From contig NZ_CP047349.1 in NCBI RefSeq assembly GCF_011045835.1, positions 806,001 through 870,000 on the forward strand: 64,000 nt of DNA, read 5' to 3'. Shown here piece by piece: positions 18,802 to 29,560 of this stretch (its first letter is position 1; the number at the start of each line of letters is the position of its first letter). The DNA is from Proteus terrae subsp. cibarius. GTDB lineage: Bacteria > Pseudomonadota > Gammaproteobacteria > Enterobacterales > Enterobacteriaceae. Made by a program: the position numbers and the translations under genes. The notes under the pieces are model-generated. The model was not told the DNA's origin and did not search any database. It saw only the letters and a program-made list of their open reading frames with translations.

Positions 18802-21252
18802 ATGAGTCATGGAGCCTGTGTGCATTTATTGCCAATCTTTGATGTAACAGAAAAAATCGTTACTGCGTTAAAACAATCCCCACAAGTTTTGCTTCATGCA
18901 CCTACTGGTGCTGGTAAATCCACGGCGCTTCCGCTCTATTTGCTGGAGCAAAATTGCTTTGATGGCAAAATCATTTTATTAGAGCCAAGACGAATAGCGG
19001 CTAAAAGCATTGCTTACCGTTTAGCCAGTCAGCTAAATGAAGATGTTGGAAATACGGTAGGTTACCGTATGAAGGCGGAAAGCAAAGTCAGCTTACAGAC
19101 TCGACTTGAAGTGGTAACTGAAGGGGTATTAAACCGGATGTTACAGCAAGATCCAGAGTTGACTGGCGTGAGCCTAGTGATTTTAGATGAATTTCATGAA
19201 CGCAGTTTACAGGCAGATTTAGCACTGGCTCTATTGCTTGATGTGCAGATGGGGTTACGTGATGATTTACGTGTTTTGATTATGTCTGCAACCTTAGATA
19301 ATCAAAAACTCACCTTACTATTACCAGATGCCCCCATGATCAGCGCACAAGGGCGTAGTTACCCCGTCGAAAGAGTGTATTCTCCTATCAATACGCATCA
19401 ACCCTTTGAACAAGAAATTGCCACAATGGCGTTGAGATTATTGGCACAAGAAACCGGTTCTATGCTGATATTCTTGCCGGGTAGTGCAGAGATAGTGCGT
19501 GTTGTAGATATTCTAAAAGATAAAGTGGATGGCAATATTTTACTATTTCCACTTTATGGCGCGCTTTCATTAGCGGAACAACAAAAAGCGATTGAACCAA
19601 CTGAAAAAGGTTATCGAAAAGTGGTACTTGCCACCAATATTGCAGAAACCAGTCTGACAATTGAAGGTATTCGCTTGGTTCTTGATAGCACTATTGAAAA
19701 ACGTGCTCAATTTGATTTGAAAAGCGGTGTTACTAGCTTACAGCGTCAAAGAATTAGTCAATCATCACAGACACAAAGAGCAGGGCGAGCAGGACGTCTT
19801 GAAGCGGGTATTTGCTGGCATTTAATAAGCCAAGAACAGGCAGAGCGTGTTGCTTCTCACCAAATACCTGAAATTTTAAGTAGTGACTTATCGTCGTTAT
19901 GGCTTTCTGTCTTGCAGTGGGGTTGTCGCGACATTAATCAGTTGAATTGGTTAGATACGCCAACACCTCAAGCATTACATGCCGCTAAAGATTTATTGTA
20001 CCGTTTAGGTGCAATAGATAAACAAGGTGGATTAACCGCACGAGGTTCACGCATGGCTCAATGGGGCATAGAGCCTCGATTAGCAGCAATCTTAGATTAT
20101 GCGAATGAGCAAAGTGACAATCATCTTGCGACAGCAGCACGCTTATGTGCAATCTTAGAAGAGCCACCCCGAGGACAAGAAATTAATTTAGAGTGGATTG
20201 CTCAACAAAAAAACACCTTTTGGGCACGACGTGAAAAACAGCTTTCTCAACATCGGAAAGGGATGTTTTGTCCTGAATTGTTAGGTTTATTATTAGCGGT
20301 TGGGTTTCCTGATAGGATTGCTAAAAATCGTGATAATCAAGGTCGTTTTCGCTTAGCAAATGGGCAAGGTGCTATGATGGAGCACTCGCACTCAATAAGT
20401 GATACAGCGTGGATCTTAGCACCATTATTACTACAAAATGCACATTATGCCGATGTCCGAATTTTATTAGCGCTACCGATTGATATTGATGAAATATCAG
20501 CTACTTTTCCAACGCTTATTGAAAATAATACAACTGTTGAATGGGATGAAAAACGCGGTACGTTGGTTGCATGGCAACAACGTCAGTTAGGACGATTAAC
20601 CTTAAGCCGGCGCCAATTAGATAAACCCAATAAACAGCAAATACAACAAGCATTATTGAATTGGTTGAGAGATAACGGTTTAAATGCTTTAGCACTGAGT
20701 GAAGAGACTCAACAGCTTTTTATACGCCTTTCTTTGGCGAAAAAATGGTGTCCAGAAGCTTTATTACCTGATTTAGAAGAAACTGTGTTACTTGAAACGT
20801 TAGAAACATGGCTGTTGCCTGAGCTGGGAGATGTTCAGACATTAAAGGCATTACAACAAATTGATATCAATACGATTATTAAAAATCAATTAACATGGCA
20901 TGAAAATCAGTTGCTTCAAAGTTTATTTCCGACGCATTATTTGGCGCCAACAGGCACAAAAGTGATTATCAACTATGATTTGGAGTTACCTCCTGTGATC
21001 GCGATCCGCATTCAAGAGGTTTATGGCGAACAGCAAAGCCCTATTGTAGCGAATGGTCAATTACCCGTAGTGATGGAATTATTATCACCTGCTCATCGAC
21101 CTATTCAGAAAACACAAGATTTAGCGACATTTTGGGCAGGAAGTTATAAAGAGGTGCAAAAAGAGATGAAAGGGCGTTATCCCAAGCATTTATGGCCTGA
21201 TTCACCCGCAGATACCGCACCCACACGACGAGTAAAAAAATATAGCCAATAA
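18802..21252 (+). CDS. hrpB: ATP-dependent RNA helicase HrpB (DEAH-like)
   Basis: Superfamily 2 helicase of unsettled physiological role. The product of 816 residues has Walker A APTGAGKST, the DExH box as DEFHERSL, motif III MSATLD, motif VI QRAGRAGR, then the helicase-associated and HrpB-specific C-terminal regions. The ATG at 18802 gives MSHGACVHLL. A GTG at 18820 preceded by GGAG with 5-nt spacing is an equally good start and better matches the usual N-terminus length. It is divergent from sfsA and upstream of mrcB, as in E. coli. Confidence 0.94.
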   Translation: MSHGACVHLLPIFDVTEKIVTALKQSPQVLLHAPTGAGKSTALPLYLLEQNCFDGKIILLEPRRIAAKSIAYRLASQLNEDVGNTVGYRMKAESKVSLQTRLEVVTEGVLNRMLQQDPELTGVSLVILDEFHERSLQADLALALLLDVQMGLRDDLRVLIMSATLDNQKLTLLLPDAPMISAQGRSYPVERVYSPINTHQPFEQEIATMALRLLAQETGSMLIFLPGSAEIVRVVDILKDKVDGNILLFPLYGALSLAEQQKAIEPTEKGYRKVVLATNIAETSLTIEGIRLVLDSTIEKRAQFDLKSGVTSLQRQRISQSSQTQRAGRAGRLEAGICWHLISQEQAERVASHQIPEILSSDLSSLWLSVLQWGCRDINQLNWLDTPTPQALHAAKDLLYRLGAIDKQGGLTARGSRMAQWGIEPRLAAILDYANEQSDNHLATAARLCAILEEPPRGQEINLEWIAQQKNTFWARREKQLSQHRKGMFCPELLGLLLAVGFPDRIAKNRDNQGRFRLANGQGAMMEHSHSISDTAWILAPLLLQNAHYADVRILLALPIDIDEISATFPTLIENNTTVEWDEKRGTLVAWQQRQLGRLTLSRRQLDKPNKQQIQQALLNWLRDNGLNALALSEETQQLFIRLSLAKKWCPEALLPDLEETVLLETLETWLLPELGDVQTLKALQQIDINTIIKNQLTWHENQLLQSLFPTHYLAPTGTKVIINYDLELPPVIAIRIQEVYGEQQSPIVANGQLPVVMELLSPAHRPIQKTQDLATFWAGSYKEVQKEMKGRYPKHLWPDSPADTAPTRRVKKYSQ

Positions 21253-21380
21253 ATGAATATTAGTTTTACCCTAGTTTTATTCGTATTTGAGAGCTTTCTT
21301 GTGGGATCACACAGAAAAATAGCGACAATGTTAGGCTTCTTTATCCCGAGATAAAGGGGTTTTAATGAGAGATACAGTTC

Positions 21381-23687
21381 ATGAGTAGAAAGAAAAGACC
21401 AGTGAAACAAACCAAGAGAGGTCGTTCTTGGTTTTGGTTATTTGTCAAAATCGCCATTGTGATTGCGGTTTTAATGGGCATTTATGGTGTTTATTTACAT
21501 TCTCAAATTAAAGAGCGCCTTGATGGCAATGTTTGGGAATTACCCGCCGCGGTTTACGGACGTACCGTTAACTTAGAACCGGGCATGAATTATAGCCAAA
21601 AAGAGATGGTGAGCTTACTAGAGGGTATGCAATACCGCAATGTTAACAAAATCACTCGTCCTGGCGAATTTGTTGTAAGAGGCAACACGATTGAAATGTT
21701 GCGTCGACCTTTTGATTTTCCTGATGGTCGTGAAGAACAAATTTTAGCTAAATTAGCCTTTGAGCAAAATTCCTTGGTTAGTATTACTAACATGGATAAT
21801 CAGCGGCAGTTTGGCTTTTTCCGTCTTGATCCTAAATTAATTACCATGATGCAATCTGCAAATGGTGAACAACGCTTATTCTTAGCAAGAGATAAATTCC
21901 CACAATTATTAGTGGATACATTAATTGCAACAGAAGATCGCCGCTTCTATGAGCACGACGGTATCAGTTTTTATTCTATTGGTCGTGCTGTATTAGCAAA
22001 CTTTACTGCGGGCAGAGCAGTTCAAGGTGGGAGTACTTTAACGCAACAGTTAGTGAAAAACCTATTTTTGACTAACGAAAGAACGTTAAAAAGAAAGCTA
22101 AATGAAGCCTATATGGCAATTATTATGGATGCGAGTTATAGCAAAGATCGCATCCTAGAGTTGTATCTTAATGAGGTTTTTTTAGGGCAAAGTGGCGATG
22201 AACAAATTCGAGGCTTCCCTTTAGCTAGCCTTTACTATTTTGGTCGTCCTGTTGATGAGTTAAGTCTTGATCAGCAAGCACTTTTAGTGGGGATGGTTAA
22301 AGGTGCTTCAGCTTATAATCCTTGGCGTAACCCTAAAGCAGCGTTAGAACGTCGTAATGTGGTATTAAAACTACTACAAACCCAAGAGATAATCGACCAA
22401 GAGCTTTACAATGTACTTAGTGCGCGTCCTTTAGGTGTGAAGCCACGTAGCGAAGCGTTAACGCCTCAACCTGCGTTTATGCAACTGGTTCGCCAAGAGT
22501 TACAAACAACCTTGGGCGATAAAGTGAAAGATTTATCGGGTACGAAAATTTTCACCACATTAGATCCTGTCTCACAAGATGCAGCTGAAAAAGCAGTTGA
22601 AGTGGGTGTCGCAGATATCCGTAAAGTTCGTAAAATAGACGATCTTGAAGGGGCGATGGTTGTTGTGGATCGCTTAAGTGGTGAAGTGAGAGCCTTAGTG
22701 GGGGGATCTCAACCACAATATGCGGGCTTTAACCGCGCATTATCGGCTCGTCGCTCTATTGGCTCTTTAGCAAAACCCGCGACCTATTTAACCGCATTAA
22801 GTGAACCAGAGCGTTTTCGTTTAAATACATGGCTTGCTGATGAACCGATTTCTGTACCTATTCCGGGGGGGAAACCTTGGCAACCTCGTAACTACGATCG
22901 TGGTTATAAAGGTAAATTAATGCTGGTGGATGCATTAGCAACATCACGTAATATACCTACAGTAAATCTTGGTTTAGAAGTGGGATTAGACCAAGTTATC
23001 AAAACATGGATCAACTTAGGCGCACCAGCGGAAAATCTGGAAAAAGTACCAGCGATGTTATTAGGTGCATTAAACTTAACACCGATGGAAGTGGCTCAAA
23101 CCTTCCAAACAATTGGTAGTTTAGGTAATCGTGCAAAATTATCATCATTACGTTCTGTTATTGCCCAAGATGGCACAGTGCTTTACCAAAGTTATCCTCA
23201 AGCTGAAACGACTGTCTCACCTCAAGCGGCTTATATGACGTTATTTGGTATGCAACAAGTGGTGAACTCGGGAACAGCATGGCGTGTATTAAAACCAAAA
23301 TTTGGCAATTATAACCTTGCAGGCAAAACCGGTACCACTAACGATCTTCGTGATAGTTGGTTTGCCGGAATAGATGGCAAGGAGGTGACGATTTCATGGA
23401 TGGGACGCGATAATAATGGTCCAACGAACTTAACGGGTTCAACAGGGGCGCTGTTGCTGTATCGTAACTATTTAGAAAATCAAGCACCGCTGAAATTAAA
23501 TCCACCAGTACCAGAAGATATCGCTGAAATGTCTGTTGATGCTCAAGGTAACTTTGCTTGTTATGGTGGAGGTGTTCGTATTCTACCTGTATGGACAGCA
23601 AATCCAGATGGATTGTGTACACCTATTCAGCAAGATACTGATGAAAGTGGCGCACCAAAATGGTTACAAGATCTATTTTCTGAGTAG
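21381..23687 (+). CDS. mrcB: Bifunctional penicillin-binding protein 1b
   Basis: Major peptidoglycan synthase with both glycosyltransferase and transpeptidase activity, anchored in the inner membrane. The 768-residue product has a basic cytoplasmic tail, one membrane segment (about 17-40), a UB2H-type domain, the glycosyltransferase domain (EDRRFYEHDGI, GGSTLTQQLVKNL), then the transpeptidase domain with active serine in SIGSLAKP and KTGTTNDLRDSWF. It is somewhat shorter at both ends than E. coli PBP1b (~844). A run of seven G (22865-22871) encodes part of PGGKPW. In E. coli the fhu siderophore genes follow; here hemL is the next gene, convergent. Confidence 0.97.
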   Translation: MSRKKRPVKQTKRGRSWFWLFVKIAIVIAVLMGIYGVYLHSQIKERLDGNVWELPAAVYGRTVNLEPGMNYSQKEMVSLLEGMQYRNVNKITRPGEFVVRGNTIEMLRRPFDFPDGREEQILAKLAFEQNSLVSITNMDNQRQFGFFRLDPKLITMMQSANGEQRLFLARDKFPQLLVDTLIATEDRRFYEHDGISFYSIGRAVLANFTAGRAVQGGSTLTQQLVKNLFLTNERTLKRKLNEAYMAIIMDASYSKDRILELYLNEVFLGQSGDEQIRGFPLASLYYFGRPVDELSLDQQALLVGMVKGASAYNPWRNPKAALERRNVVLKLLQTQEIIDQELYNVLSARPLGVKPRSEALTPQPAFMQLVRQELQTTLGDKVKDLSGTKIFTTLDPVSQDAAEKAVEVGVADIRKVRKIDDLEGAMVVVDRLSGEVRALVGGSQPQYAGFNRALSARRSIGSLAKPATYLTALSEPERFRLNTWLADEPISVPIPGGKPWQPRNYDRGYKGKLMLVDALATSRNIPTVNLGLEVGLDQVIKTWINLGAPAENLEKVPAMLLGALNLTPMEVAQTFQTIGSLGNRAKLSSLRSVIAQDGTVLYQSYPQAETTVSPQAAYMTLFGMQQVVNSGTAWRVLKPKFGNYNLAGKTGTTNDLRDSWFAGIDGKEVTISWMGRDNNGPTNLTGSTGALLLYRNYLENQAPLKLNPPVPEDIAEMSVDAQGNFACYGGGVRILPVWTANPDGLCTPIQQDTDESGAPKWLQDLFSE

Positions 23688-23712
23688 GTAATCACGTAGA
23701 TTAGCTAAAATA

Positions 23713-23736
23713 AAAACGGCACATAAGTGCCGTTTT
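23713..23736 (+). terminator. Bidirectional terminator between mrcB and hemL
   Basis: A 10-bp stem, AAAACGGCAC (23713-23722) and GTGCCGTTTT (23727-23736), with T-runs on both strands. It serves convergent mrcB and hemL. Confidence 0.9.
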
Positions 23737-23778
23737 TTGTTTATTTACATCTTATTTTATCAAAAAACTAATCGGATC

Positions 23779-25065
23779 TTAGCCCTTCATCTGAGCAAAA
23801 GCATATTCCGCTGCATCAATAGTGCGTTGAATATCTTCTTTGGTATGAGCAATCGACATAAAGCCAGCTTCAAATGCTGAAGGCGCAAGGTAGATGCGTT
23901 TTTCTAACATTAAGTGGAAAAATTGCTTAAAGCGCTCGACATCGCAGTTCATCACATCTTGATAGCAAGTCACTTCTTTTGCATCCGTAAAGAATAGACC
24001 AAACATACCGCCAACATGGTTGATAACCATCGGGATGCCCGCTTGTTGTGCTTTTTCAAGTAAACCATCAGCTAGCATTGTTGTTAGCTCATTTAATGTT
24101 TGATGAACACCCGGTTGTGATACTTCGTGTAAACACGCGAGACCTGCTGCCATTGCAATGGGGTTACCTGATAACGTCCCCGCTTGGTAAACAGGCCCAA
24201 TTGGTGCGAGTTTAGACATCACTTCCATATGTCCACCAAATGCACCCACTGGCATACCGCCACCAATGATTTTACCTAAGCATGTTAAGTCAGGATCAAC
24301 ATCGTAGTAAGCTTGTGCGCCACCTAATGCGACGCGAAAGCCTGTCATAACTTCATCTATAATCAGCAATGCACCAAACTCATCACATAATGCACGCAAG
24401 CCCGGTAAGAAGTCTGCTTTTGGTGGTACACAGTTCATATTGCCTGCAACAGGTTCAACAATGATACAAGCGACTTCTTCAGGGTAGTTTTCAAATGCTT
24501 GGCGTACAGAATTCAAATCATTGTAAGTACAGGTTAAGGTGTGTTTTACAAAATCAGCCGGTACACCCGGTGAATTTGGCTGCCCCATCGTTAATGCGCC
24601 AGAGCCCGCTTTTACTAATAGACAATCAGCATGACCGTGGTAGCAACCTTCAAACTTAATGATTTTGTCACGACCAGTGTAACCTCGAGCAAGGCGAATA
24701 GCGCTCATTGTCGCTTCTGTTCCTGAGTTCACCATGCGAACCATATCCATGGAAGGTACAAGTTCAGTAACTAGGTTTGCCATTTCAACTTCAGCTGCTG
24801 TTGGTGCACCAAAGCTTAGACCTTTTTGTACAGCGTCAGTAACTGCATGGCGAATAGAAGGGTGGTTGTGGCCTAAAACCATCGGTCCCCATGAGCCGAC
24901 ATAGTCAAGGTAAGCTCGTCCATCAACATCATAAATATACGCACCATTAGCACGTTCAATAAAAAGAGGGGTTCCACCTACACCGTTAAATGCTCTAACA
25001 GGTGAGTTGACACCGCCGGGGATCACTTGTTGTGCGAGATTATAAAGCGTTTCAGACTTGCTCAT
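23779..25065 (-). CDS. hemL: Glutamate-1-semialdehyde 2,1-aminomutase
   Basis: PLP enzyme of the C5 pathway to haem, converting glutamate-1-semialdehyde into 5-aminolevulinate. It has 428 residues. The PLP lysine is in [17 protein letters not shown], the gating region is [18 protein letters not shown], and [10 protein letters not shown] is present near the active site. The start at 25065 matches the family ([24 protein letters not shown] region). In E. coli hemL is flanked by fhuB and clcA; neither is present here, so the locus is more compact. Confidence 0.98.
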   Translation of the reverse strand: MSKSETLYNLAQQVIPGGVNSPVRAFNGVGGTPLFIERANGAYIYDVDGRAYLDYVGSWGPMVLGHNHPSIRHAVTDAVQKGLSFGAPTAAEVEMANLVTELVPSMDMVRMVNSGTEATMSAIRLARGYTGRDKIIKFEGCYHGHADCLLVKAGSGALTMGQPNSPGVPADFVKHTLTCTYNDLNSVRQAFENYPEEVACIIVEPVAGNMNCVPPKADFLPGLRALCDEFGALLIIDEVMTGFRVALGGAQAYYDVDPDLTCLGKIIGGGMPVGAFGGHMEVMSKLAPIGPVYQAGTLSGNPIAMAAGLACLHEVSQPGVHQTLNELTTMLADGLLEKAQQAGIPMVINHVGGMFGLFFTDAKEVTCYQDVMNCDVERFKQFFHLMLEKRIYLAPSAFEAGFMSIAHTKEDIQRTIDAAEYAFAQMKG

Positions 25066-25340
25066 GTCAGACTCCTAATGATGGGTGAGCGTAAGATTAA
25101 GGCGTATTCTAAAGCACCGCGCAGATGAAGCCAAATATACGACAACAACATTTTGATTTATCACTGTTATTGTGGGTACGTGGTTTATCGTAAAAAGTGA
25201 TAGGTAGCAAAAAGTGTATTTTGTCCACAACAAACTTGAAGGTTATGAGCAGGTATTAGATAATCATCACATTATATCAGCAAGAAATATAAATTTTTGC
25301 TGGCTGTTTTTTTGCTGGAATACCCAGTCTGGAGTGAACA

Positions 25341-25685
25341 ATGAGTGATGATATGGCTCTGCCGTTACAATTTACTGACGCGGCTGCAAATAAAGTAAAA
25401 GATTTGATTGCGGATGAAGAAAATCCAAATCTGCGTTTACGTGTTTATATCACGGGTGGCGGTTGTAGCGGATTCCAGTATGGTTTTACCTTTGATGATG
25501 CAATGAATGAAGGTGATATGACCATAGAAAAACAAGGCGTTGCCTTAGTGGTTGATCCGATGAGTTTACAGTATTTAGTGGGTGGCTGTGTGGATTATAC
25601 CGAGGGATTGGAAGGGTCGCGTTTTATTGTGACGAATCCTAATGCTAAGAGTACGTGTGGTTGCGGTTCCTCCTTTAGTATTTGA
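25341..25685 (+). CDS. erpA: A-type iron-sulfur carrier ErpA
   Basis: Delivers Fe-S clusters to apoproteins, including isoprenoid synthesis enzymes (IspG/IspH). The 114-residue protein has the three conserved cysteines of the A-type family (GGGCSGFQY and CGCGSSF). The ATG follows a GGAG ribosome site. It has its own upstream region of about 275 bp shared with divergent hemL. I could not recognise an IscR box by eye. Confidence 0.97.
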   Translation: MSDDMALPLQFTDAAANKVKDLIADEENPNLRLRVYITGGGCSGFQYGFTFDDAMNEGDMTIEKQGVALVVDPMSLQYLVGGCVDYTEGLEGSRFIVTNPNAKSTCGCGSSFSI

Positions 25686-25906
25686 TCCTTCTTTGGCGTC
25701 GTGGCTGTGCAGTAGTGCCACGGCGTTAGAGCAGTGCTCGTAATGCTCACATACTAATATATGCTCCGCTTACTGTGCGCTGTCTGTCTTGTTGCACTGC
25801 TTGCTCACGACTTTTGTCTGTGGTTACTCTTCTCTTTTTTTCTTCTCTTCTTTATTTTTGATTGTTTAAAGGGTTGTGTATTAGTAGCGATAGAATAATT
25901 ATTTTG

Positions 25907-26734
25907 CTAATGGTTCGTTGCTATTGCCTTACAAACTTGCTGTGCTGCGTTAATAATACGCGGTGCAGGTCGACTAAAACTGTCTTCATCAATAGCAATA
26001 ACGGGTACAGTGAGCTGAGGTTGCCAAAATGCTTGTACTGTAGGTATTTGATCTGCTTTACCACTGAATATAATTAAATCAGGTTGTTTTGTAAGTACTT
26101 GCTCACGACTTACTTGAGGCCATGCCACAGAGCTATTAGCAAAGATATTTTCACCGCCACAAAGTTCAATAATATAGCTTTGTAATGTGTTATTTGATGT
26201 GGTAAATAACGGCTGCATCCCAAATTGGATAAACACCTTTTTCTTGGGATGATTAGATATAGTTGATGAGTATTGTTGCTGCAATACTTGATATTGCTGG
26301 CGTAATTGTTGGGCATTTTTTAATGCAATATCAGGATGATGGCTATAATTGGAAAGAGTAACGAGATCGTCTGCAATTTCTTCAATACTTTGTGGATCAG
26401 AATAGATGATAGGGATACCCAAAGCTTTTAACTGATCTAACGAACGTTGTGGATTACCGCCTTGCCATGCAATCACTAAATCTGGCTTTAATAATAGAAT
26501 GCGTTCGATATTAATACCCTGCCAATTGGCAACTTGTTCAATACTTTTGGCTCTCTCTGGATAATCAGAGTAAGCACTAACTCCGACAATATTATCACTC
26601 ATCCCTGCGGCATAAGCCATTTCGGTGGCTGATGGCGATAGCGTAATAACACGATCAGCAGGCGTGATAGCAATGGCAAAGTTTAGCCAAAATAATGAAC
26701 AGAGTAATAATCCAAAATTGATAAATAAACGCAT
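25907..26734 (-). CDS. btuF: Vitamin B12 periplasmic binding protein BtuF
   Basis: Periplasmic cobalamin-binding component of the BtuCD importer. The 275-residue product has a signal peptide ([22 protein letters not shown]), then the helical-backbone class III binding fold: [40 protein letters not shown] and the second lobe [17 protein letters not shown]. It lies about 105 bp downstream of mtnN in the same direction, the E. coli arrangement. No cobalamin riboswitch is evident near it. Confidence 0.92.
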   Translation of the reverse strand: MRLFINFGLLLCSLFWLNFAIAITPADRVITLSPSATEMAYAAGMSDNIVGVSAYSDYPERAKSIEQVANWQGINIERILLLKPDLVIAWQGGNPQRSLDQLKALGIPIIYSDPQSIEEIADDLVTLSNYSHHPDIALKNAQQLRQQYQVLQQQYSSTISNHPKKKVFIQFGMQPLFTTSNNTLQSYIIELCGGENIFANSSVAWPQVSREQVLTKQPDLIIFSGKADQIPTVQAFWQPQLTVPVIAIDEDSFSRPAPRIINAAQQVCKAIATNH

Positions 26735-26839
26735 TGCTATTCCAATAATAAAAAATACCCACCTAACTTTTATCTTAGAATAAGTAAAAAATAAAGGTGG
26801 GGGTATTGATAAAGCGATATTAGGATTATCTCGACTTAA

Positions 26840-27535
26840 TTAGTCTTTTAATTTATCCAACATCGCTGTCACCATTAAGCTTGATTGTTCTGCTGCTACA
26901 GATAAAAATTCATCAAAGCTTAAATGTGATTCTTTATCAGCCACATCAGAAATAGCGCGAACTACAACAAATGGTGTGTTGAATTGATGACAAACATGAC
27001 CAATCGCGGTGGATTCCATTTCTACGGCAGCAACATCTGGGAATGTACGACGAATGCGCGCTAAAGGCTCTGAACCATTAATAAAGGCATCACCGCTACA
27101 AATTAAACCACGAACAGCATTTAATTTTAGCGATTCAATACACTCTTCTGCGATGCTAACAAGTTTAGGATCTGCAATAAAAGCAGGAGGGCATTGTGCC
27201 ATTTGACCAGGTTCATAACCAAACGCAGTAACATCTGCATCGTGATAGCGAACTTCTGTTGAAACAACGATATCACCGACATTTAATCTTGAGTCTAAGC
27301 CACCCGCAGAACCAGTATTGATAACAACATCAGGGCGAAAATGCTCAAGCAATAAGGTTGTGCCAATCGAAGCCGCAACTTTACCAATACCTGATTTTAA
27401 TAATGCAATATCAACACCGTTGATTGTGCCTGTATAGATTTCACAACCGCCACGAGATAAGATTTGGCAATCTTCAATTTTCTCACGTAGAAGTGTGACT
27501 TCTTGCTCCATTGCACCTATTACGCCAACTCTCAT
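26840..27535 (-). CDS. mtnN: MTA/SAH nucleosidase (Pfs)
   Basis: Cleaves adenine from S-adenosylhomocysteine and 5'-methylthioadenosine, feeding the LuxS autoinducer-2 and methionine salvage routes. It has 231 residues, against 232 in E. coli. Catalytic regions are visible: MEQEV (Glu near 12), [30 protein letters not shown] and [12 protein letters not shown] with the catalytic aspartate. It is divergent from dgt (127 bp) and upstream of btuF. Confidence 0.97.
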   Translation of the reverse strand: MRVGVIGAMEQEVTLLREKIEDCQILSRGGCEIYTGTINGVDIALLKSGIGKVAASIGTTLLLEHFRPDVVINTGSAGGLDSRLNVGDIVVSTEVRYHDADVTAFGYEPGQMAQCPPAFIADPKLVSIAEECIESLKLNAVRGLICSGDAFINGSEPLARIRRTFPDVAAVEMESTAIGHVCHQFNTPFVVVRAISDVADKESHLSFDEFLSVAAEQSSLMVTAMLDKLKD

Positions 27536-27662
27536 TGTGTCATACTCACTTGTAGGTTAATAATAAATAGAAATTTAAATAGAGTTTAACATCTATCGGA
27601 AAAACACGATATAACACAAAGAATAGAGAATTCGTTTCATCGAAACCAGAAAGAGGACAGAA

Positions 27663-29171
27663 ATGATCGATTTTAAGCTGAAGTTAAATTATCAACGCAA
27701 ATATAACAGCAGTGATATCGATATTAACGATGAAATGCAGGTTTCTCGTCAATTTGAAAGTGATCGTGGCCGTATTATTAACTCAGCCGCTATTCGGCGT
27801 TTACAACAAAAAACGCAAGTCTTTCCTTTAGAGCAAAATTCCGCAGTACGTAGCCGTCTTACTCATTCTCTTGAAGTTCAGCAAATTGGTCGTTATATCG
27901 CTAAACAAATTATCGGCGAATTAAAAAAACAAAATAAGCTTGAAGTGTATGGCTTAATTGATCGCATCGATAGTCTTGAAAGTTTAATTGAGATGGCGTG
28001 CTTAATGCACGATATTGGTAATCCACCTTTTGGTCATTTTGGTGAGGCCGCGATTAAGCATTGGTTTCAAAAAGTATTATCACCAGAGGCGACAGCCGAA
28101 TTCGATAATTGCCCGTTTATCCCTATGCAGTATTCAGCTAAAGTGCAATTAAATGAATTGCGACAAACTTTACGCCAAGATTTATGCCAATTTGAAGGCA
28201 ATGCTCAAGCTATTCGAATGGCGCATCATCTTCTTAAATTGAATTTAACCTATGCTCAAATAGGTTGTGTATTAAAATATACTCGTCCTGCTTATTGGCA
28301 AGGTGAAATCCCCAAAGAATATAGCTATTTAATGAAGAAACCGGGGTATTACTGGTCTGAATTAGCATTCGTAAAAGAAGTACAAGAAAAATTAGATATG
28401 GGCGAATTTTGTCGCTTTCCTCTCACATATATTATGGAAGCTGCCGACGATATCTCGTATTGCATTGCGGATTTAGATGATGCGGTAGAAAAGGGGATTT
28501 TTGATATCAACCGTCTTGTTCAACTTTTACGAGATGCATGGCGTGAAAATGGTGATGTGACCGAAGGTGATTTATTCGATATTACAGTAAATCGTGCCTA
28601 TAAAAAAGTCGATCAAAATGAAGCTAAACGTAGCATGCAAGATCAGTTTTTTATGTATTTACGAGTTTATATTACAGGAAAATTAGTCCCTTATACGGCG
28701 TACCGTTTTATAAAAAATCTCCCTCAAGTTTATGACGGGAGTTTTAATCACGCCTTATTGGAGGGAGATAGTGCAGAGCATCGTTTATTAACAACATTAA
28801 AAAGTGTCGCTAAAAAATGGGTGTTTAGCCATCCTGAAGTTGAAGAGCTTGAAATGAAAGGATATCGCGTGATCAGTGGATTACTTGATATTTATAAGCC
28901 CTTGCTTTTATTATCAACTGAAGATTTTTTAAGATTGCATAAATATAACGAACATCCTAAATATGTAATTGAGACGCGTTTATATCATAAGCTTTCTGTT
29001 AAACATAAACTGGCTTATAACGAAATGTTAGAAAAGCTAAATGATATAAATACTGAAAAAGGAAAAATTTTAGAGTTTTATTATCGTACCAGATTAATTC
29101 AAGATTATATCAGTGGAATGACTGATCATTATGCTTATGAAGAATATAGAAAATTAATGGTTTGTGATTAA
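27663..29171 (+). CDS. dgt: dGTP triphosphohydrolase
   Basis: Hydrolyses dGTP to deoxyguanosine and tripolyphosphate, which helps set dNTP balance. The 502-residue product matches the E. coli length (505). HD-domain metal ligands appear in [14 protein letters not shown] (His), [18 protein letters not shown] (His-Asp) and [15 protein letters not shown] (Asp). An AGAGGA ribosome site precedes the ATG. In E. coli degP follows dgt; here the next gene is rlmD. Confidence 0.97.
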   Translation: MIDFKLKLNYQRKYNSSDIDINDEMQVSRQFESDRGRIINSAAIRRLQQKTQVFPLEQNSAVRSRLTHSLEVQQIGRYIAKQIIGELKKQNKLEVYGLIDRIDSLESLIEMACLMHDIGNPPFGHFGEAAIKHWFQKVLSPEATAEFDNCPFIPMQYSAKVQLNELRQTLRQDLCQFEGNAQAIRMAHHLLKLNLTYAQIGCVLKYTRPAYWQGEIPKEYSYLMKKPGYYWSELAFVKEVQEKLDMGEFCRFPLTYIMEAADDISYCIADLDDAVEKGIFDINRLVQLLRDAWRENGDVTEGDLFDITVNRAYKKVDQNEAKRSMQDQFFMYLRVYITGKLVPYTAYRFIKNLPQVYDGSFNHALLEGDSAEHRLLTTLKSVAKKWVFSHPEVEELEMKGYRVISGLLDIYKPLLLLSTEDFLRLHKYNEHPKYVIETRLYHKLSVKHKLAYNEMLEKLNDINTEKGKILEFYYRTRLIQDYISGMTDHYAYEEYRKLMVCD

Positions 29172-29560
29172 TTTGTAATCATTAAGAGAAATGCTATCTA
29201 ATTGATTGGTGATAATTTTTAGACTTTTCTTAGTGATAATAAATGTTTATTAAAATAACAGAAAATAGATGTTATTAATTGTAAATATATTCAATATAAA
29301 AGTTATATATAATATTTGTTAGTTATAGAACAATATAAAATTCATAAAGCGAGTGCCTTAGGTTGTTATCATTAAAAGTTTTCTCAATTTAACAAAAATA
29401 TTGCTTATATCAGTTAAGTAAATAACTTGTTCGATGTTATACTCTTCCCATGTTTTCTTCTGAAATGCATAGTCATTCATGTAACGCTGAAAAACATACA
29501 GCGTATTCTAAAACGATGCCATTTCACTGTTAATCCGTCATTGATACTTAATTTAATACT
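29172..29560. other. Gene-free stretch dgt-rlmD
   Basis: 389 bp of AT-rich DNA between two genes of the same direction. No terminator with a clear stem and T-run, RNA gene or coding sequence was found. In E. coli barA lies divergent from rlmD and degP follows dgt, so this is probably a rearrangement junction. Confidence 0.5.

Noticed and set aside
25686-25906. GC-richer erpA-btuF intergenic region with short repeats (GCTCA, ACTGC) and a CGTGGC/GCCACG stem
   Set aside because: No T-run, no recognisable RNA family and no coding frame; too weak to call a feature beyond a possible hairpin.
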